From [Clostridium] scindens (GTDB lineage Bacteria > Bacillota > Clostridia > Lachnospirales > Lachnospiraceae), in assembly GCF_019597925.1 (NCBI RefSeq), contig NZ_CP080442.1, forward strand, positions 227,001 through 291,000: 64,000 nucleotides of DNA, read 5' to 3'. This document shows, one piece after another, positions 53,700-63,005 of the stretch. Below the pieces are notes generated by a model that ran no database searches, had not been told where the DNA came from, and worked only from the letters and a program-made list of their open reading frames with translations. Position 1 is the stretch's first letter, and each line of letters begins with the position of its first letter. The position numbers and the translations under genes are program-made.

Positions 53700-54149
53700 A
53701 TGAAAGTAATATTGACAGAAGACGTAAAATCCCTTGGAAAGAAGGGTGAAATCGTAGAGGTAAGCGACGGTTACGCAAGAAACTTTATTTTAAAGAAGAA
53801 AAAGGGCCTGGAAGCCAATTCCAAGAATCTGAATGACCTGAAGCTTAAGAAGGCTAACGAAGACAGGATTGCCCAGGAGCAGTATGAAGCGGCAAAGGAA
53901 TTGGGAAAAGAGATCGAGGCAGGAAAGATTGAAGTATCCATCAAGACGGGAGAAGGAGGCAAGGCATTTGGCTCTGTATCTTCCAAGGAAATCGCCGCGG
54001 AGGTTAAGTCACAGATGGATCTTGATATCGACAAGAAAAAAATACAGCTGAAAGAGCCAATCAAGACGCTGGGAACCCATACGGTATCCATAAGGCTGCA
54101 CCCGAAAGTTACGGCAGACCTTAAGGTGGTCGTGACGGAAGAGGCTTAG
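53700..54149 (+). CDS. rplI: 50S ribosomal protein L9
   Basis: A 149-residue L9. The N-terminal rRNA-binding domain MKVILTEDVKSLGKKGEIVEV..YARNFILKKKKGLEA is followed by a long helix and the C-terminal domain TLGTHTVSIRLHPKVTADLKV. Start follows GGAGGAGACATCTAGG. Confidence 0.97.
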   Translation: MKVILTEDVKSLGKKGEIVEVSDGYARNFILKKKKGLEANSKNLNDLKLKKANEDRIAQEQYEAAKELGKEIEAGKIEVSIKTGEGGKAFGSVSSKEIAAEVKSQMDLDIDKKKIQLKEPIKTLGTHTVSIRLHPKVTADLKVVVTEEA

Positions 54150-54162
54150 GAGGAGACTTAGC

Positions 54163-55503
54163 ATGGAAGAGGCGCTCATTAAAAGAGTAATGCCACACAG
54201 CGTAGAGGCGGAGCAGTCCGTCGTAGGCGCGATGCTGATGGATAAGGATGCGATTACTACGGCGTCTGAGATTATCTCCGGCAACGACTTTTATCAGAGT
54301 GCCTATGGAATTATCTTTGATTCCATGGTGGAACTATTCAATGAAAGCAAGCCGGTGGACTTGATCACGCTGCAGGAGAGGCTGAAGGAGAAGGACGTCC
54401 CGGCAGAAGTCGCCAGCCTGGAATTCGTCAAGGATCTGGTGACTGCCGTGCCTACGTCGGCGAATGTAAAGTACTATGCGCAGATCGTGGCGGACAAGTC
54501 CATGATGCGCAAGTTGATCAAGTTAAATGAAGAGATCGCGAATACCTGCTATGCGGGAAAGGAATCCCTGGAGGCAGTGCTTGAGAAGACAGAAAAAGCA
54601 GTGTTCGATCTGCTGCAGAAGCGTAACACAGGCGAATATGTTCCCATCAAGCAAGTCGTGCTCAATGCCCTGGACAGGATCGAGAAGGCATCCAAGAATA
54701 AGGGAACGGTTACCGGAATCCCTACCGGGTTCATCGACCTGGACTACAAGCTCTCGGGGCTGCAGCCCTCAGATCTGGTTCTGGTGGCAGCCAGGCCGTC
54801 TATGGGAAAGACCGCGTTTGTCCTTAACATCGCCCAGTATATGGCGTTTAAGAAGGATAAAGGCGTTGCGATCTTCAGTCTTGAGATGTCGAAGGAGCAG
54901 CTGGTGAATCGTCTGTTCTCCCTGGAATCCCAGGTAGATGCCCAGGCCTTAAGGACCGGCAATATGAAGGATTCAGACTGGGAGAAACTGATAGAAGGTG
55001 CAGGAATCATCGGCAAATCCAACCTGATCATCGATGACACGCCGGGCATCTCGGTGTCCGAACTGCGGTCCAAGTGCAGGAAGTATAAGCTGGAGCACGG
55101 GCTGGATATTGTCATCATCGACTACCTGCAGTTGATGACGGGTAGCGTGGGCAAGAATTCCGAGTCCAGGCAGCAGGAGATCTCAGAGATCTCCCGTTCT
55201 CTAAAAGGACTGGCGAGAGAGTTGAATGTACCGGTGGTAGCGCTGTCCCAGCTTAGCCGTGCGGTGGAGTCCAGGCCGGATAAGCGGCCCATGCTGTCAG
55301 ACTTGAGAGAGTCGGGGGCCATCGAGCAGGACGCCGACGTAGTTATGTTTATATACAGGGACGAGTATTATAATAAAGATTCAGAATTTAAGAAGCAGGC
55401 GGAGATTATCATTGCAAAACAAAGAAACGGCCCTGTAGGGACCGTTAATCTGGCTTGGCTTGGCGAATACACGAAGTTTGCCAACCTAAGCAGGCAAGAA
55501 TAA
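54163..55503 (+). CDS. dnaB: Replicative DNA helicase DnaB
   Basis: A 446-residue hexameric helicase (DnaC in Bacillus naming). N-terminal primase-interaction domain PHSVEAEQSVVGAML; RecA-like domain with Walker A ARPSMGKTAF, Walker B IVIIDYLQLM and the QQEISEISRSLKGLARE signature. No intein is present. It closes gdpP-rplI-dnaB. Its last 18 bases overlap the convergent small gene. Confidence 0.97.
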   Translation: MEEALIKRVMPHSVEAEQSVVGAMLMDKDAITTASEIISGNDFYQSAYGIIFDSMVELFNESKPVDLITLQERLKEKDVPAEVASLEFVKDLVTAVPTSANVKYYAQIVADKSMMRKLIKLNEEIANTCYAGKESLEAVLEKTEKAVFDLLQKRNTGEYVPIKQVVLNALDRIEKASKNKGTVTGIPTGFIDLDYKLSGLQPSDLVLVAARPSMGKTAFVLNIAQYMAFKKDKGVAIFSLEMSKEQLVNRLFSLESQVDAQALRTGNMKDSDWEKLIEGAGIIGKSNLIIDDTPGISVSELRSKCRKYKLEHGLDIVIIDYLQLMTGSVGKNSESRQQEISEISRSLKGLARELNVPVVALSQLSRAVESRPDKRPMLSDLRESGAIEQDADVVMFIYRDEYYNKDSEFKKQAEIIIAKQRNGPVGTVNLAWLGEYTKFANLSRQE

Positions 55504-55845
55504 TTTCTTCAGTTTTTCCACTGGGCCGGTTCCCGCTGCAGACTTCCGAAAGGATTGCTGCTGACGGATGAGCTGGTCCAGTTTTCTGAATTCCTCCTCC
55601 TCCTGACGTTCTTTGGCGTCCAGAAGGAAGGACATTTCTTTGCTGATCATGGACAGCAGGACTTCATTGTTGTTCTCGAGCATCCGCTTGATATGTAATT
55701 GCTCCCTTGTCCTGCGGATATCCGGAATCAGCGCCTTTAATTCGGAGAAAGGCACTCCTTGCTCGTACAGTTCCTTGATGCAGCTGTAAAGCTTGGCATC
55801 ATCTTTTGTCTCCCTCTTTAATTGTTCTAATGCATTGCTACCCAT
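55486..55845 (-). CDS. Hypothetical coiled-coil protein
   Basis: 119 residues, highly charged and helical: SNALEQLKRETKDDAKLYSCIKE-like start, a long helix with KERQEEEEFRKLDQLIRQQQ, and the end PVEKLKKLFLPA. ATG follows AAGGGGGTATAGACT, a plausible RBS. The middle (VPFSELKALIPDIRRTREQL) could be a small HTH, but this is not certain. It overlaps dnaB by 18 bases at the 3' ends. I do not recognise the family. Confidence 0.65.
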   Translation of the reverse strand: MGSNALEQLKRETKDDAKLYSCIKELYEQGVPFSELKALIPDIRRTREQLHIKRMLENNNEVLLSMISKEMSFLLDAKERQEEEEFRKLDQLIRQQQSFRKSAAGTGPVEKLKKLFLPA

Positions 55846-55994
55846 AGTCTATACCCCCTTATCACAACTTGTCCTTCTGGGTTTCTATATCATAGCATGG
55901 ACGCAGGAGAAGAATCCGTCATAACCCGTCGAGGATAACGGATATCTTTAAATTCTTAAGGACAAAAACCGCTAAGATAAGGACGATTTTTTGG

Positions 55995-56034
55995 CAAAAA
56001 AAAGAATTGCATGTCCACAATTGTGACATGCAAT
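55995..56034 (-). terminator. Terminator of the ferredoxin gene
   Basis: On the minus strand ATTGCATGTC pairs with GACATGCAAT around ACAATTGTG and is followed by TTCTTTTTTTT. It lies 32 bases after the ferredoxin stop. Confidence 0.85.
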
Positions 56035-56065
56035 GTCTCTTTTAAAATGTTATTCGCATATCTGA

Positions 56066-56236
56066 CTAGCCCTGAGAGATTGCTCCTGTAGGACACTGAG
56101 CAGCGCAAGCGCCACAGTCAACACAAGCGTCAGCATCGATCTCGAAATGATCTGCTCCCTGAGAGATTGCTCCAACTGGACATTCTGCCTCGCAAGCTCC
56201 ACAGCTTACGCACTCATCACTAATTACGTGTGCCAT
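56066..56236 (-). CDS. 2[4Fe-4S] ferredoxin
   Basis: A 56-residue clostridial ferredoxin with two CxxCxxCxxxCP motifs (CVSCGACEAECP and CVDCGACAAQCP), each followed by TGAISQG or VGAISQG. It is a soluble low-potential electron carrier for anaerobic metabolism. ATG 56236 follows GGAGGGTACATATT; the frame to 56272 is upstream leader. Possible promoter TTGTAT-17-TATGAT upstream on the minus strand. Confidence 0.96.
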   Translation of the reverse strand: MAHVISDECVSCGACEAECPVGAISQGADHFEIDADACVDCGACAAQCPTGAISQG

Positions 56237-56488
56237 AATATGTACCCTCCTTTTGATTATATAGATAGACATAAACCAAATTTAGTCTATCCATATCATA
56301 ATACAAACGGTCAAAATATACAAGGGGTGACGCGCCATTTTTAATATTAGTACATTCTGCCCGGTCCCCGCCTGCAGGCCAAAAAAAATTCCGGTAAAAA
56401 TTAAGAAAAATTTCAACAATTATTCACCGTTTTGGTGTATAGTGTAATTTGTTGAATGTGAATATTAGAATATGGGAGAGAATGCATA

Positions 56489-57691
56489 ATGAAAAAGAGA
56501 AGTAGTATCATAGCCATTTTATTGTGTGCAGCGATGCTTACATGTGCATGCGCGGCTCGCAGTGACGATAAAATAGAGGAGCCTGTACAGGCAGAGAAGC
56601 AGAAAGTAAAAGTGAAGGAATACCAGGGGAAGCTGGATATCATAGAGCCGGGCGCATATAATAACGTGAACGGCCTGAATCTGGAGCCCGGCTCCTATAT
56701 CTCCGTGATCGGCAAGGCTGACGGCGGACAGTTCTGGGACGAAGTGAAAAAGGGCGTGGACCAGGCGGCGAAGGATATCAATGAATATCTGGGGTACGAG
56801 GGCAAAGACAAGGTGAAAGTGACCTATAGCGGCCCGGCAGCGGCAGATAATGTGGATGAGCAGGTCAATATCCTGGATGAGGAACTGGCGAGATATCCGG
56901 TGGCTCTTGGCATATCCATGGCAGATGCCAAGGCGTGCGAGGTACAGTTTGACCTTGCGGCGGAGAGCGATATCCCGATCGTGGCTTTTGATTCCGGGAG
57001 CGACTACCAGGGACTTATGGCCACAGTCGCCACCGACAATACGGCGGCATCCAAGGAAGCGGCATCCAGGCTTGCGGAGATTATGAAGGAAACCGGAAAA
57101 GTCATCATCTTTGCCCACGATTCAAAATCCAAGGCCGCGATTGACCGGGAGAATGCATTTAAGGAAGAGATGCAGCAGAACCATCCAGGCATTGCCATTG
57201 GCGACGTCTACCATCTGGACCAGCTGGCAGACCTGCAGAAAAAGGTGGCAGAAGAGATCAACGCAGGAACCTACAAGAAGGGCGGCGAGGCTACAGGCGT
57301 GAAGTTGGAAGAGCAGGATGAAGTCACGCCGGACAGCATTACGGAAGACGACGTGGTTGATTACGTGCTGGCTAAGAATCCGGATGCGAAGGGCTGCTTT
57401 GCTACCAACAGCGATGCGATGAAAGTGGCGCTTAATGGCTTGAACCGCATGGAAGAGGAAGATATCGCGCTCGTGGGATTTGACGCGGATAAAGAAGAAC
57501 TAAAGGCTCTCTCAGATGGGGAGATTGACGGCCTGATCGTCCAGAATCCATTTGGCATGGGCTATGCGACCGTCATAGCAGCCGCAAGGGCAGCCCTGAA
57601 AATGGGGAACGAAGCGGTCGTGGACACAGGTTATACCTGGGTGACAAAGAAGAACCTGAAAGACGAGAATGTAGCGAAGATGCTGTATTAG
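56489..57691 (+). CDS. Orphan PBP1-type substrate-binding lipoprotein
   Basis: A 400-residue sugar-binding protein of the RbsB/LacI-fold type. The signal MKKRSSIIAILLCAAMLTCAC has overlapping lipobox cysteines. Features: VIGKADGGQFWDEVKKGVDQAAKD, IPIVAFDSGSDYQG and NPFGMGYATV. A charged insert (KKGGEATGVKLEEQDEVTPD, ~residues 265-290) is unusual. No ATPase or permease is nearby, so it may serve a distant importer or act as a sensor protein. The 216-base gap upstream holds no gene; the 660 bases downstream hold two large palindromes. Confidence 0.85.
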   Translation: MKKRSSIIAILLCAAMLTCACAARSDDKIEEPVQAEKQKVKVKEYQGKLDIIEPGAYNNVNGLNLEPGSYISVIGKADGGQFWDEVKKGVDQAAKDINEYLGYEGKDKVKVTYSGPAAADNVDEQVNILDEELARYPVALGISMADAKACEVQFDLAAESDIPIVAFDSGSDYQGLMATVATDNTAASKEAASRLAEIMKETGKVIIFAHDSKSKAAIDRENAFKEEMQQNHPGIAIGDVYHLDQLADLQKKVAEEINAGTYKKGGEATGVKLEEQDEVTPDSITEDDVVDYVLAKNPDAKGCFATNSDAMKVALNGLNRMEEEDIALVGFDADKEELKALSDGEIDGLIVQNPFGMGYATVIAAARAALKMGNEAVVDTGYTWVTKKNLKDENVAKMLY

Positions 57692-57738
57692 GTTGATTAT
57701 GGCGATATAAAGAGTAAGCAAGTTGGAAGCGGACGGCA

Positions 57739-57982
57739 CGGGGAGGCGTTCCGGGCAGCGGGGCGGACGACTTGCTTTGCCGGGAAAGTATAAGTGAAAA
57801 AGGCCTGGTTTTAAGGAGACCGGACATATTCGGCGTGAAATCCTGAAAGGATTTCGCACCTCAGATGTCCTTTCGGATTTTGTTTGAGACAAAATCCTTA
57901 CACCTTAAAACCAGGCCTTATTCACTAACACTTTCCATACGACTCGCGCGACGCCCGCCCCGCTGCCTGGAACGCCTCCCCG
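57739..57982. repeat. Large multi-branched palindrome A
   Basis: Outer arms 57739-57766 and 57955-57982 match at 27 of 28 bases as inverted repeats. An inner pair, 57783-57816 and 57903-57936, matches at 31 of 34. The apex adds small hairpins, including GAAATCC..GGATTTC (57837-57856) and GGATTTTGT..ACAAAATCC (57875-57897). The mismatches keep the arms similar without identity, suggesting selection for structure or an old element. Reading frames crossing it encode nothing recognisable. Confidence 0.85.
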
Positions 57983-58145
57983 CGCCTGACATCTTTTTAT
58001 GCCGTGGATTTTATATCAGCGGGAGAAATCCAGAAGAAGTGCGGCCCGGGAGGAGATGGATATGTTGGGAGAACAATAATCTGCTTCATAAAGGTGTACA
58101 TAAACGCGATCACTCCACCCAGGGATTGCCAGTAGATTGCCGGGA

Positions 58146-58324
58146 GCGCATAGCGTGTGGGGGCGGGAGGCGCAGGTTAAGTGGAGGCGACCGGAGGATC
58201 CATCCGCAAAATGTTAGAGCCTGGGACAGGAGGCCATATGCCGACTGTCCCAGACTCTTACAGTTTGCGAGATTAGCCGCAGGCGCCGAAACGTCGGAGC
58301 ATCCCGCCCCCACACGCTATGCGC
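58146..58324. repeat. Large palindrome B with perfect 23-bp arms
   Basis: GCGCATAGCGTGTGGGGGCG+GGA at 58146-58168 is the exact reverse complement of 58302-58324. A second stem inside pairs 58205-58228 with 58246-58269 (CTGGGACA with TGTCCCAG at its core, two or three mismatches). It is very GC-rich in the arms, unlike the neighbouring genes. It lies 27 bases from the end of the minus-strand sensor kinase gene and could end its transcript, although no T-run is present. Confidence 0.85.
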
Positions 58325-58350
58325 GGTGCCAATCCACGAAATTCCACACA

Positions 58351-59757
58351 TCAAGCCTTCGGCAGCGAGAAAATAAACTCTGTCCCCACGCCTTCCGTGC
58401 TCACGACATTGATATTTTCCCCATGGGCCTGTATGGCTTCTTTGACGATGGCCAGTCCCAGCCCGGTTCCCTTTTTGTCCTTGCCCCGGGAGAGATCGGT
58501 CTTGTAGAAACGTTCCCAGATCTTATTCAGCGCGTTTCTTGGGATTCCGATGCCGTAATCCTTGACGGAGGTATAGATCTTGTCGCCTCGCTCCGTGGTC
58601 TCGATGGTGACGGTGGAATCCGTCTCGCTGAATTTGATGGCATTGTCCAGCAGGTTGTAGAGGACTTGCTGGATCTTGCGCTTGTCGGCAGTCACGTTTA
58701 AGTACTTGGTGGCAAATAGTAATTCTATGGATATTTTCTTCTGCGTGCAGGTGCCTTCGAAGGCAGCGGCCACGTTCTTGATCATCTCATGAATATCAAA
58801 AACTTCCTTGGTCAGAAGAATATTTTTCGTATCAAATTCGTTCAGGGTCAGGAGATCCTGGGTCAGGTCTGTCAGCCGCTCTGTCTCAAAGAGGATGATC
58901 TTCAGGTATTTTTCATGCATTTCCGGCGGTATGGTTCCGTCCGTCATGGCTTCTACATACCCCTTGATGGAAGTGAGAGGAGAGCGGAAGTCATGGGATA
59001 CGTTGGCTACAAACTTCTTCTGGTAGTCTTCCATATCTTTCAACTGGGAGGACATGTAGTTTAAAGAGGCAGACAGGTAGCCCATCTCGTCCTCCGTATC
59101 TACGGGGATCTCGTAATCCAGATTGCCTGTGGCATACTGGGTAGCAGCCTCCGTAATCTTGCGCAGGGGCCGGTATACGAAGAACTGGAATCCCAGAAGG
59201 ATGATAAAGGACAGCAGGAAGATGACGATCAGCGTTATGTAGGCTGCCTGCATGAGAATCTTCTGAACATCTTCCAAGTCGGATACATACTTGTGGATCA
59301 GCAGATAGCCATTGGGGGAATAGCCGTATACGACAGGCGCAACGACGGTGATGACGTCTTCCTTGAACATATCGTGATAAGTGCCTATCTGGTACTGGGA
59401 GCCTCCGCCCTCTGCCGGGTCAAAGTCCTCGATGACGGCAGGGGAGAGAGGATAGGTCTCTGACTGGGCAGAACTAATAACCTCTCCGTTGCGATCCACG
59501 AACCAGACGGATGCGCCTAACTGGGACTCGATTCCTGTCAACTGCAGATGGACGTCGGAGGCGGTTATCTGGCCGGTAAAATATTTGGGCAGATAATCCG
59601 CGGCCACCAGGCTGGCCTCCCGGTACATGCTGGAAGAGACATTTTCCTTTAACGGGCCGCTCGTCAGTCCGGCCGTCAGCGTGGCAACGGTAAAGAGGCT
59701 GAGAAAGCCGAATATGATATACATGATGATGAATTTTAGATATAAAGTGCTGCGCAT
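58351..59757 (-). CDS. HAMP sensor histidine kinase, PhoR/ResE-like
   Basis: A 468-residue membrane kinase: TM helix (~9-30), extracellular sensor (~31-170), TM helix (YITLIVIFLLSFIILLGFQFF), HAMP, HisKA (VANVSHDFRSPLTSIKGY), HATPase (LLDNAIKFSE, DYGIGIP, KGTGLGLAIVK). It follows its response regulator by 16 bases in the same operon. The signal is unknown. Confidence 0.94.
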   Translation of the reverse strand: MRSTLYLKFIIMYIIFGFLSLFTVATLTAGLTSGPLKENVSSSMYREASLVAADYLPKYFTGQITASDVHLQLTGIESQLGASVWFVDRNGEVISSAQSETYPLSPAVIEDFDPAEGGGSQYQIGTYHDMFKEDVITVVAPVVYGYSPNGYLLIHKYVSDLEDVQKILMQAAYITLIVIFLLSFIILLGFQFFVYRPLRKITEAATQYATGNLDYEIPVDTEDEMGYLSASLNYMSSQLKDMEDYQKKFVANVSHDFRSPLTSIKGYVEAMTDGTIPPEMHEKYLKIILFETERLTDLTQDLLTLNEFDTKNILLTKEVFDIHEMIKNVAAAFEGTCTQKKISIELLFATKYLNVTADKRKIQQVLYNLLDNAIKFSETDSTVTIETTERGDKIYTSVKDYGIGIPRNALNKIWERFYKTDLSRGKDKKGTGLGLAIVKEAIQAHGENINVVSTEGVGTEFIFSLPKA

Positions 59758-59773
59758 GAAGGTTCCTCTTTAT

Positions 59774-60478
59774 CTATTTGACTTCAAATTTATAACCAAT
59801 GCCCCAGACGGTGCTCAGGCTCCAGTCGCTGTGATCCTTGATCTTCTCACGGAGACGTTTGATATGTACGTCCACCGTACGCGTATCTCCGATGTATTCA
59901 TAGCCCCAGATCTGATCCAGAAGCTGTTCCCTGGTAAAGACCTGGTTGGGGGAGGCGGCAAGGAAATACAGCAGTTCCAGTTCCTTTGGCGGCATATCTA
60001 CCGTTACTCCGTCCACGATGACAGAGTAGTTGGTAAGATTGATGGTGATTCCCGGATATTCCACGCATTTTCCCTTATCCTCGCCCGGAATCTCCGGCTT
60101 AGGGATTGCCTGGTAGCGGCGAAGGACCGCCTTCACCCTGGCTACCAGTTCCTTGGAATCAAAAGGCTTCATCATATAGTCGTCAGCCCCCAGTTCCAGT
60201 CCCAGCACCTTGTCAAATACCTCTCCTTTGGCGGAAAGCATGATGATAGGCACATTGGACTTGGCCCGGATCTCCCGGCATACCTGATAGCCGTCGATGC
60301 CCGGAAGCATCAGGTCCAGAAGAATCAGGTTGGGCTGGTAAGTGTCGTAGGCAATCAAGGCCTTTTCCCCGTCGTGGACCATCATCGTATCAAAACATTC
60401 CTTGGTAAGATACAATGAGATGAGCTCGGCAATGTTCTCGTCGTCGTCCACAATTAATATTTTCTGCTTATTTACCAT
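59774..60478 (-). CDS. OmpR/PhoB-family response regulator
   Basis: A 234-residue regulator. Receiver with DDDE, phospho-acceptor in LILLDLMLPGIDG and LGADDYMMKPFDSKELVARV; C-terminal winged helix ending DTRTVDVHIKRLREK. Partner of the downstream kinase. It lies 34 bases after mutS2, so it may share that transcript. Confidence 0.95.
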   Translation of the reverse strand: MVNKQKILIVDDDENIAELISLYLTKECFDTMMVHDGEKALIAYDTYQPNLILLDLMLPGIDGYQVCREIRAKSNVPIIMLSAKGEVFDKVLGLELGADDYMMKPFDSKELVARVKAVLRRYQAIPKPEIPGEDKGKCVEYPGITINLTNYSVIVDGVTVDMPPKELELLYFLAASPNQVFTREQLLDQIWGYEYIGDTRTVDVHIKRLREKIKDHSDWSLSTVWGIGYKFEVK

Positions 60479-60512
60479 GTTGCTCCTCCTTATAAATGTC
60501 CTCTATATTAAT

Positions 60513-62888
60513 CTACTTTAGTTCTACAATGGTCACGCCGGCATCGCCTTCCCCAAATGCGCCCAGCCGGAAGGACTTGACGTGCTTCTGCCGTTTGAGA
60601 TAACTGTGGATTCCGGATCGGAGGGCGCCGGTGCCCTTGCCGTGAACCACGCGGACCGTGGACAGGTGCGCAAGGCTTGCGTCATCCAGATATTTATCCA
60701 GTTCTGCTACGGCTTCATCCACCGTCTTGCCCAGAAGATTGATCTCAGGGCTTACGGAGAAGGATTTGCCCATCTTTAACTTGCCTTTTCCCGTCTTTTG
60801 CATCTGCTTGGCAGTGTAGGAAGGCTTCTCCTCAATAATCTCCAAGTCAGAAATATGGACCTGGGAACGCAGGATGCCCATCTGGACGGTTACATTTCCC
60901 TTAGAATCCGGGAGGGAAGTAACAGATCCCGTCAGATTAATGCTTAAGACCTTGACGGATTCGCCAAGCTTGAAGTCGCCGGGCTTATGCTGCTTGCGCG
61001 GCTTCTGGGGCTCCATCTTCATGCCGGAACGGGCTGCGTCCATCTTCTTGCGGAGACGTTCCCGCTCCTTCTCCATCTCTGCTGCGGATATGCTTTCCTT
61101 GCCAAACTTGCGGAAATTGCGCATGGTCTCGTCGGCCGTCTCTTTGGCGTCCGCAAGAATAGAGTGTGCCTTTTCGTTGGCCTCCCGCAGAATCCGTTCG
61201 CGCTGGGCTTCCAGCTTCTCCTGCTTTTCCTTGGTCTCGGCCTTGAGCCGTTCCAGTTCCCGGCGGTATGCGGCAATCTCTTCCTGCTCTTTCTGGATCG
61301 TCCGCTTGCTGGTCTCAAGATCTGTCAGCAGATCCTCAAAGGATTCATCCTGCTCCGTCAGATGGGTCCTGGCCTCCTCGATGATATAGTCGGGCAGCCC
61401 TAACTTGCCTGCGATGGCAAATGCATTACTCTTGCCGGGAATGCCGATCAACAGATGGTAGGTGGGCCGCAGGGTCTCCAGGTCAAACTCGCAGCAGGCA
61501 TTTTCCACGCCAGGAGTGGACAGGGCGTAGACCTTCAACTCGCTGTAGTGGGTGGTTGCCATCGTGCGGATACCTCTCCCATGCAGATGGTTCAATATGG
61601 CGATGGCAAGAGCGGCGCCCTCGGTAGGGTCGGTTCCTGCACCCAGTTCGTCAAACAGAACCAGGGAGCGCTCATCCACCTGCTTTAAGAAGGAGACGAT
61701 ATTGGTCATATGGGAAGAGAAGGTACTGAGGCTCTGCTCGATACTCTGCTCATCCCCGATATCTGCATAAACGTCATGGAATACGGCCAGTTCGGAGCGG
61801 TCCAGCGCAGGGATGTGAAGCCCCGCCTGGCCCATCAGCGTAAAGAGGCCAACCGTCTTTAAAGAGACGGTCTTGCCGCCGGTGTTGGGGCCGGTGATGA
61901 TTAAAAGATCAAAGGCATCACCCAGCATGACGGTGATCGGAACCACCTTCTTCTTATCCAGAAGGGGATGGCGTCCCTCGCGGATATAGATGCGCCCGTC
62001 CGTGTTAAAGAGGGGCATGGAGGCATTCATATCCAGCGCAAGGATTCCCCGCGCGAAGATAAAGTCTAATTCCGTAAGAACGGAGTAATCCGTCCGGATC
62101 GCATCAATATATTCAGCCACGTCCACGCTGAGACGTGCCAGGATTACCTGGATCTCTTCCTGCTCCTTGCCGTAGAGTTCCTTCAAGTCATTGTTTAACT
62201 TGACCACGGACATCGGCTCGATAAAAAGCGTAGAGCCGGTAGAAGACTGGTCGTGGATCAGTCCCTGGACCTGGCTTCGGTACTCCGCCTTTACCGGGAT
62301 GCAATAGCGGTCGCCGCGCATGGTAATGATGGGATCCTGCAGATACGTGCGCAAAGACCCGTTTACCAGCCCGGATAGGGTGGCGTGCACCTTGTCGTTG
62401 ATCTGGCCCATGGAACGGCGGATGTGCTTAAGCGCCGGGCTTGCGTCGTCGCTGATCTCATCCTCGTCCAGGATGCACCGCCGGATCTCGGCGGACAAAG
62501 GAGCCACCGGCTCCAACTGCTGGAACAGCGCATCCAGGCAGTCCTCGGACTCATCGCTGGTCTCGTGCCTTCCATAAGATTTAACGCGCCCCGCGGTTTC
62601 CAGCAATTTGCAGATGCGGAGCAATTCGCCGCTTCCAAGAGCGGCGCCCACCTCCAGACGCTTCAGAGAGTCTCCCACCGGATGGCATCCACTAAAAGAA
62701 GGCCTGCCCTTCTTGACGATCCGCGTAAATGCGGCGGCGGTTTCCTCCTGGGCAGACTGAATGTCTGGTAAAGATATCATAGGCTTTAACTTCCGGCAGC
62801 GTTCTTTGCCGCTGAAGGAAGAAGCCTGTTCTGTTAAGAGTTCAATTATTTTGTTGTATTCAAGTTTTGTCAATGTTTTTTTATTCAT
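60513..62888 (-). CDS. mutS2: Endonuclease MutS2
   Basis: A 791-residue MutS2. Helical clamp region, ATPase (Walker A TGPNTGGKTVSLKT, Walker B LVLFDELGAGTDPTEG), a long coiled coil (~510-620, Glu/Lys/Arg-rich) and a C-terminal Smr nuclease domain (RVVHGKGTGALRSGIHSYL). It limits recombination or rescues collided ribosomes in Firmicutes. The start is ATG 62888 with TAGGTGA; GTG 62897 lacks spacing to an RBS. Confidence 0.95.
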   Translation of the reverse strand: MNKKTLTKLEYNKIIELLTEQASSFSGKERCRKLKPMISLPDIQSAQEETAAAFTRIVKKGRPSFSGCHPVGDSLKRLEVGAALGSGELLRICKLLETAGRVKSYGRHETSDESEDCLDALFQQLEPVAPLSAEIRRCILDEDEISDDASPALKHIRRSMGQINDKVHATLSGLVNGSLRTYLQDPIITMRGDRYCIPVKAEYRSQVQGLIHDQSSTGSTLFIEPMSVVKLNNDLKELYGKEQEEIQVILARLSVDVAEYIDAIRTDYSVLTELDFIFARGILALDMNASMPLFNTDGRIYIREGRHPLLDKKKVVPITVMLGDAFDLLIITGPNTGGKTVSLKTVGLFTLMGQAGLHIPALDRSELAVFHDVYADIGDEQSIEQSLSTFSSHMTNIVSFLKQVDERSLVLFDELGAGTDPTEGAALAIAILNHLHGRGIRTMATTHYSELKVYALSTPGVENACCEFDLETLRPTYHLLIGIPGKSNAFAIAGKLGLPDYIIEEARTHLTEQDESFEDLLTDLETSKRTIQKEQEEIAAYRRELERLKAETKEKQEKLEAQRERILREANEKAHSILADAKETADETMRNFRKFGKESISAAEMEKERERLRKKMDAARSGMKMEPQKPRKQHKPGDFKLGESVKVLSINLTGSVTSLPDSKGNVTVQMGILRSQVHISDLEIIEEKPSYTAKQMQKTGKGKLKMGKSFSVSPEINLLGKTVDEAVAELDKYLDDASLAHLSTVRVVHGKGTGALRSGIHSYLKRQKHVKSFRLGAFGEGDAGVTIVELK

Positions 62889-62943
62889 GTTATTCACCTA
62901 GACTTATTCTACCCTATTTGCCCCATAAAGAAAAGGATAAATA

Positions 62944-62972
62944 TTGAACATTTGAGCGCCATAAGGTATACT
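62944..62972 (+). promoter_or_regulatory. Promoter of the HtrA-like gene
   Basis: TTGAAC, a 17-base spacer and TATACT, 33 bases before the ATG, divergent from mutS2. Confidence 0.7.
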
Positions 62973-63005
62973 ATAGAAAGGATTGTAAAGGAGAAGGATG
63001 CGTCT

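Noticed and set aside
57865..58701. 278-codon open frame on the + strand
   Set aside because: It crosses both large palindromes and then runs antisense to the sensor kinase; the translation has no recognisable domain and no RBS.
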